Positions 25,536 to 28,535 of a DNA stretch of 28,535 nucleotides are shown piece after piece. The notes under the pieces were generated by a model, which was not told the DNA's origin, did not search any database, and worked only from the letters and a program-made list of their open reading frames with translations. Source of the stretch: Bacteroidota bacterium (GTDB lineage Bacteria; Bacteroidota; Bacteroidia; Flavobacteriales; Flavobacteriaceae); assembly GCA_023386585.1 (NCBI GenBank), contig JAEWJM010000020.1, forward strand, positions 1 through 28,535. The letters are read 5' to 3'. Each line of letters opens with the position of its first letter. The stretch's first letter is position 1. A program made the position numbers and the translations under genes.

Positions 25536-25570
25536 AAAAGCTACTTCTTCGGAGGTAGCTTTTTTGTTTT
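25536..25570 (+). terminator. Rho-independent terminator with UUCG tetraloop
   Basis: AAAAGCTACTTC pairs with GAGGTAGCTTTT (12 bp, one wobble) around a TTCG loop, followed by a T-rich tail. It lies 20 nt after the metalloprotease stop. Confidence 0.9.
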
Positions 25571-25609
25571 AATTCCTTACTTTTATCAAAACCGATAACG
25601 GAAAATCAG

Positions 25610-27517
25610 ATGAACAAAAGAGCTCTTTTTTTAACGCTAACAATTTTTGCTATGGCGGCCGCAAAAGCCCAAAACGTACTCACTCCAGAACAACTTTGGC
25701 AATTGGGCCGTATAACTCCGATGGGAATCTCTGCCGACGGCAAGTCGGTTGTGTATAAAGTCGCAACCCCGTCAATAACAGACAACAAACTCAATTCAAA
25801 ATATTATTCAATTCCCGTTTCCGGGGGCGCAGCGTCAGAAGTTAAAGAATACAAGTCGCTTTTGAAGGATCGCAACATCTCGCCCGACGGAAAATACATT
25901 CTTTACAACCAAGAGGTAAAACTTCAGGATGTGTATGGAAAAGATTATTACCCGGAGCTTGACAAATCGGACGTTCAGATATACAATGGCCTTGATTACC
26001 GGCATTGGGATACGTGGAACGAGGGCAAGTACAATCACGTTTTTTACCGTGAGAACAAAGAGAAGTCGGCTGGAACAGACATACTGAAGAACGAGCCGTT
26101 CGATTGCCCGTTGAAGCCTTTCGGCGGAGAAGAAGATTATATCTGGTCACCCGACAGCAAGAGCATTATTTACGTCAGCAAGAAAAAAGCAGGAACGGAG
26201 TACGCGGTAAGTACGAATACCGATATCTACCAATACGACCTTTCAACAGGCAAGACGGTTAATCTGACCGATGGAAACATGGGGTACGACACGGCACCGC
26301 AATTTTCTCCGTCGGGCAATTTGACCTGGCTTCAGATGGCTCGTGACGGTTATGAGGCTGATAAAAACGACCTTATTGTATTGTACAAAGGCGTGAAAAT
26401 GAACATGACCGCCGATTGGGATGGTACTGTTGACAGTTTCCGCTGGTCGCCGGATGGCAAGCGGATTTATTTTGTGGCTCCCATCAACGGAACAAAACAG
26501 CTTTTTGAAGTTCCATTTAGCGGGAAACCTGCGGCAGGATCAAAGGTTTTGCAAGTTACCGACGGCGATTTTGACGTTGCAGAGATCGTCGGATTCTCAG
26601 GAAATAACATTATTGTCACCCGCACCGATATGAATCATGCCGCCGAGCTTTATTCCTTTGATCTTCGGAAGAAATCCTGGAACCAGCTGACGACAATAAA
26701 TTCGAAAGCGTATTCGTCGTTGACATTGCCAAAGTTTGAACGCAGGTATGTAACGACCACGGACGGAAAGAAGATGCTCGTCTGGGTAATTTACCCGCCA
26801 AATTTTGATCCGGCGAAAATATACCCGACGCTGCTTTACTGCCAGGGCGGACCGCAATCACCATTGACACAGAGCTACTCCTTCCGGTGGAATTTTTCTT
26901 TGATGGCTTCGCAAGGTTATATCATTGTTGCGCCCAACCGGCGCGGGATGTCCGGACACGGCGTTGCCTGGAATGAGGAGATCTCAAAGGATTGGGGCGG
27001 CCAGGTCATGGACGATTATCTGTCAGCTATTGATGATGTCGCCAAAGAAAAATACGTCGACCGGACACGATTGGGATGCGTTGGCGCGAGTTATGGCGGA
27101 TACTCGGTTTATTACCTAGCCGGAATACACAACAAACGCTTCAAGACTTTCATTGCCCACGATGGCGTGTTTAACCTGCAAAGCATGTACGGAACAACCG
27201 AGGAAATGTTCTTTACGAACTGGGAATCGGGCGGCGCTTACTGGGATAAGAGCAATGCAGCAGCCCAGAAGACTTTTACCAAGTTCAACCCGATTAATAT
27301 GGTCGAAAAATGGGATACACCAATTTTGATCATTCAGGGAGGAAAAGATTTCAGGGTACCGATTGGACAGGGACAGGAAGCGTTTCAGGCGGCACAATTA
27401 CGTGGAATCAAAAGCAGATTCCTATATTTTCCGGAAGAAAATCATTGGGTTTTGAAACCGCAAAATGCGTTGGTATGGCGACGGGAATTCTTTAAATGGC
27501 TGAAGGAAACACTATAA
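25610..27517 (+). CDS. S9 family serine peptidase (prolyl oligopeptidase type), exported
   Basis: The 635-residue protein has a signal peptide (about 1-21, ending AAAKAQ), an N-terminal beta-propeller (about 25-385, with repeated SPDGK/SPSGN blades such as ISADGKSVVYKV, WSPDSKSIIYVS and WSPDGKRIYFV) and a C-terminal alpha/beta-hydrolase domain (about 390-635). The catalytic triad is visible: S494 in GASYGGY, D580 in QGGKDFRVP and H612 in EENHWV. This matches dipeptidyl- or acylaminoacyl-peptidase relatives in the S9 family; the exact specificity cannot be read. Without a T9SS sorting domain it is probably periplasmic and may process peptides released by secreted proteases such as the neighbouring gene. 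It stops 4 nt before a heptamer repeat array. Confidence 0.94.
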   Translation: MNKRALFLTLTIFAMAAAKAQNVLTPEQLWQLGRITPMGISADGKSVVYKVATPSITDNKLNSKYYSIPVSGGAASEVKEYKSLLKDRNISPDGKYILYNQEVKLQDVYGKDYYPELDKSDVQIYNGLDYRHWDTWNEGKYNHVFYRENKEKSAGTDILKNEPFDCPLKPFGGEEDYIWSPDSKSIIYVSKKKAGTEYAVSTNTDIYQYDLSTGKTVNLTDGNMGYDTAPQFSPSGNLTWLQMARDGYEADKNDLIVLYKGVKMNMTADWDGTVDSFRWSPDGKRIYFVAPINGTKQLFEVPFSGKPAAGSKVLQVTDGDFDVAEIVGFSGNNIIVTRTDMNHAAELYSFDLRKKSWNQLTTINSKAYSSLTLPKFERRYVTTTDGKKMLVWVIYPPNFDPAKIYPTLLYCQGGPQSPLTQSYSFRWNFSLMASQGYIIVAPNRRGMSGHGVAWNEEISKDWGGQVMDDYLSAIDDVAKEKYVDRTRLGCVGASYGGYSVYYLAGIHNKRFKTFIAHDGVFNLQSMYGTTEEMFFTNWESGGAYWDKSNAAAQKTFTKFNPINMVEKWDTPILIIQGGKDFRVPIGQGQEAFQAAQLRGIKSRFLYFPEENHWVLKPQNALVWRREFFKWLKETL

Positions 27518-27521
27518 TTGT

Positions 27522-27549
27522 GCGTTGGGTGCAAGGCGCAGGGTGTAAG
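27522..27549. repeat. Heptamer array, G-rich orientation
   Basis: Four consecutive 7-mers: GCGTTGG, GTGCAAG, GCGCAGG, GTGTAAG. Two stretches are exact reverse complements of parts of the array at 27609-27671: 27527-27536 with 27637-27646, and 27535-27543 with 27609-27617. The two arrays can therefore form a long hairpin. This begins the 419-nt gap between the S9 peptidase and accC, in which I see no gene. Confidence 0.7.
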
Positions 27550-27608
27550 AATAAGGAAGCGAATTCACATAACAACGATTCGAACCTAATAACCAATAGA
27601 AGCTTCTG

Positions 27609-27671
27609 CCCTGCGCCCTGAACCCCGAACCCTGAACCTTGCACCCTGAACCCCGAACCTTGCGCCCTCGA
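27609..27671. repeat. Heptamer array, C-rich orientation (nine 7-mers)
   Basis: Nine 7-mers run without interruption: CCCTGCG, CCCTGAA, CCCCGAA, CCCTGAA, CCTTGCA, CCCTGAA, CCCCGAA, CCTTGCG, CCCTCGA. The block CCCTGAACCCCGAA occurs twice, 28 nt apart. The frames through it give KVQGSGF-like repeats on the minus strand that are not a real protein. Confidence 0.8.
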
Positions 27672-27680
27672 CCTTTATAC

Positions 27681-27843
27681 GCGTGAGGGATTGCAGCGGC
27701 AGCTTGCGGCATTTGAAATTAAAAGGAGGAAGCCCGGTGGGCTTCAGGTATTGTTCGGCGAAGTATAGCCGCAACTACAGCGAAAAGCCCGACGGCGCCC
27801 GCATAAGTCGAATGAAAAGATAATTTCAAGCGCCGGCACGCCC
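27681..27843. repeat. Modular palindromic intergenic element, copy 2 (longer)
   Basis: This 163-nt element begins GCGTGAGGGATTGCAGCGGCA, agreeing with copy 1 (10124) at 16 of 21 positions, and ends with ACGCCC as copy 1 does. Blocks ACAGCG and CCCGA appear in the same order near the far end. The cores differ: here the central hairpin is GAAGCCC-GGT-GGGCTTC and the distal hairpin is formed by GGCGC (27794-27798) and GCGCC (27830-27834). Similar ends with changed but still paired stems suggest a family kept for structure or for end recognition. Confidence 0.5.
27729..27745. repeat. Perfect 7-bp hairpin inside intergenic element copy 2
   Basis: GAAGCCC, loop GGT, GGGCTTC. On the minus strand it is followed by CTCCTTTTAATTT, a weak terminator-like tail. 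It occupies the place of the 16-bp palindrome in copy 1. Confidence 0.6.
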
Positions 27844-27864
27844 AAAATAAGATTTTCGTCCTTC

Positions 27865-27904
27865 GACTTGGACGTTTGACGTTCGACTTTGGACTTTGGA
27901 CTTC
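27865..27904. repeat. Second heptamer array, GAC-phased
   Basis: GACTTG, GACGTTT, GACGTTC, GACTTTG, GACTTTG, GACTTC: a 7-nt period with GAC at the start of each unit (the first is one base short). Its consensus differs from the array at 27609. It runs directly into the accC terminator. Confidence 0.7.
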
Positions 27905-27907
27905 AAA

Positions 27908-27935
27908 AAAAAGCCCCACTTTCGTGAGGCTTTTT
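27908..27935 (-). terminator. Rho-independent terminator after accC
   Basis: On the minus strand AAAAAGCCTCAC pairs with GTGGGGCTTTTT across a GAAA tetraloop (12 bp, one mismatch), followed by further T residues (to 27905). It starts 2 nt after the accC stop. A/T symmetry means it could also stop plus-strand transcription. Confidence 0.85.
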
Positions 27936-27936
27936 C

Positions 27937-28535
27937 TTATTGTGGATCATTCATTTTGAAAGTTTCCATGAACTTGGTCGTGTAATTTCCTTCAACGTAT
28001 GCCGGATCGTCCATTAGCTGGCGATGGAACGGAATTGTAGTTTTTACGCCTTCGATATAAAACTCGTCAAGCGCGCGCTTCATTTTGTTGATCGCTTCCT
28101 CACGGGTTTGCGCCGTCGTAATCAGTTTGGCGATCATCGAATCGTAATTCGGCGGGATAGTATAGCCCGAGTAAACGTGCGTGTCCAGTCGGACACCATG
28201 TCCGCCCGGTGCATGAAGCGTTGTAATCTTGCCCGGTGACGGACGAAAGTCATTGTATGGATCTTCAGCATTGATGCGACATTCGATCGAATGAAGCTGT
28301 GGAAGGTAGTTTTTACCTGATATCGGCACGCCGGCAGCCACAAGGATTTGCTCACGGATCAGGTCGTAGTCGATTACCTGCTCGGTTATCGGGTGTTCAA
28401 CCTGGATTCGGGTGTTCATTTCCATGAAGTAGAAGTTGCGGTGCTTGTCGACAAGGAATTCGACTGTTCCTGCACCTTCGTACTTAATGTATTCGGCAGC
28501 TTTTACAGCGGCTGCGCCCATTGCTTCGCGAAGTT
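27937..28535 (-). CDS. accC: Acetyl-CoA carboxylase, biotin carboxylase subunit (partial, N-terminus outside window)
   Basis: The visible 199 residues are the C-terminal part of biotin carboxylase, which carboxylates biotin on AccB with ATP and bicarbonate, the first step of fatty acid synthesis. LREAMGAAAVKAAEYIKYEGAGTVEFLVD, FYFMEMNTRIQVEHPITE (metal-binding glutamate and catalytic Arg region), ECRINAEDP and GGHGVRLDTHVYSGYTIPPNYDSMIAKLI are diagnostic and in the right order. The frame stays open to the right edge, beyond the first internal Met at 28521. The full protein is about 450 residues, so roughly 250 are missing. accB is normally upstream, but it would be outside the window. Confidence 0.96.
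   Translation of the reverse strand, partial: LREAMGAAAVKAAEYIKYEGAGTVEFLVDKHRNFYFMEMNTRIQVEHPITEQVIDYDLIREQILVAAGVPISGKNYLPQLHSIECRINAEDPYNDFRPSPGKITTLHAPGGHGVRLDTHVYSGYTIPPNYDSMIAKLITTAQTREEAINKMKRALDEFYIEGVKTTIPFHRQLMDDPAYVEGNYTTKFMETFKMNDPQ

Noticed and set aside
27522..27671. CRISPR array
   Set aside because: The repeats are 7-nt units with no spacers, and no cas genes are nearby.
27512..27774. Minus-strand frames with KVQGSGF/GVQGARF repeats
   Set aside because: They are translations of the 7-nt-period array and intergenic element; the repeat period is not codon-based in any one frame and no homology is evident.
27719..27919. 66-codon minus-strand frame over the element and GAC array
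   Set aside because: The sequence is explained by the intergenic repeat and the heptamer array; no sign of a real protein.

Overview
The window looks like a chromosomal segment of a Flavobacteriaceae member, most likely Flavobacterium or a close relative with fairly GC-rich coding DNA. The evidence is a MurF-alanine racemase fusion, Bacteroidota-type promoters (TTG or TTTG, 17-22 nt, TAnnTTTG), almost no Shine-Dalgarno sequences, a type IX secretion (T9SS) C-terminal sorting domain, a TonB receptor with a carboxypeptidase-regulatory-like plug extension, and a very large modular surface protein. No tRNA, rRNA, CRISPR array, transposase or phage gene was seen.

Layout. Positions 1-5750 (minus) are the first 1,916 residues of one giant secreted protein that runs off the left edge. 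A divergent promoter region follows, then lpxH (lipid A synthesis) convergent with recJ (DNA repair). recJ diverges from ade (adenine deaminase), which converges on rsmI across a structured intergenic repeat. rsmI is coupled to an upstream gene for an acidic, Pro/Glu-rich protein of unknown function. Divergent from these is a plus-strand run of tdk, murF-alr and mscL, ending at a terminator. Then come asd, a small His/Cys-rich exported protein paired with a ZnuD-like TonB-dependent receptor (a probable metal-uptake pair), and a minus-strand operon of an FAD oxidoreductase, mtgA and an AIM24/TIGR00266 protein. The right part holds a secreted T9SS metalloprotease, an S9 serine peptidase, a 420-nt repeat-rich intergenic region and the 3' end of accC.

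How the genes relate. Much of the window serves the cell envelope: lipid A (LpxH), peptidoglycan precursors and D-alanine (MurF-Alr), glycan polymerisation (MtgA), meso-diaminopimelate and lysine supply (Asd), turgor release (MscL), outer-membrane import (TonB receptor) and surface or secreted proteins. RecJ, Tdk, Ade and RsmI are nucleic-acid housekeeping. Gene packing is tight: two convergent pairs share overlapping stop codons, and three same-strand junctions (tdk/murF-alr, the acidic protein gene/rsmI, oxidoreductase/mtgA) overlap by 1-4 nt.

The least explained material is non-coding. One modular palindromic element occurs twice (10124-10229 and 27681-27843) with similar ends and different hairpin cores, and the second copy is flanked by degenerate 7-nt-period arrays in both orientations. 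No complete new defence or mobile system is visible. The best candidates for something under-described are this intergenic repeat family, the His/Cys-rich partner of the TonB receptor, and TAnnTTTG promoters so close to start codons that the mRNAs should be leaderless or nearly so.
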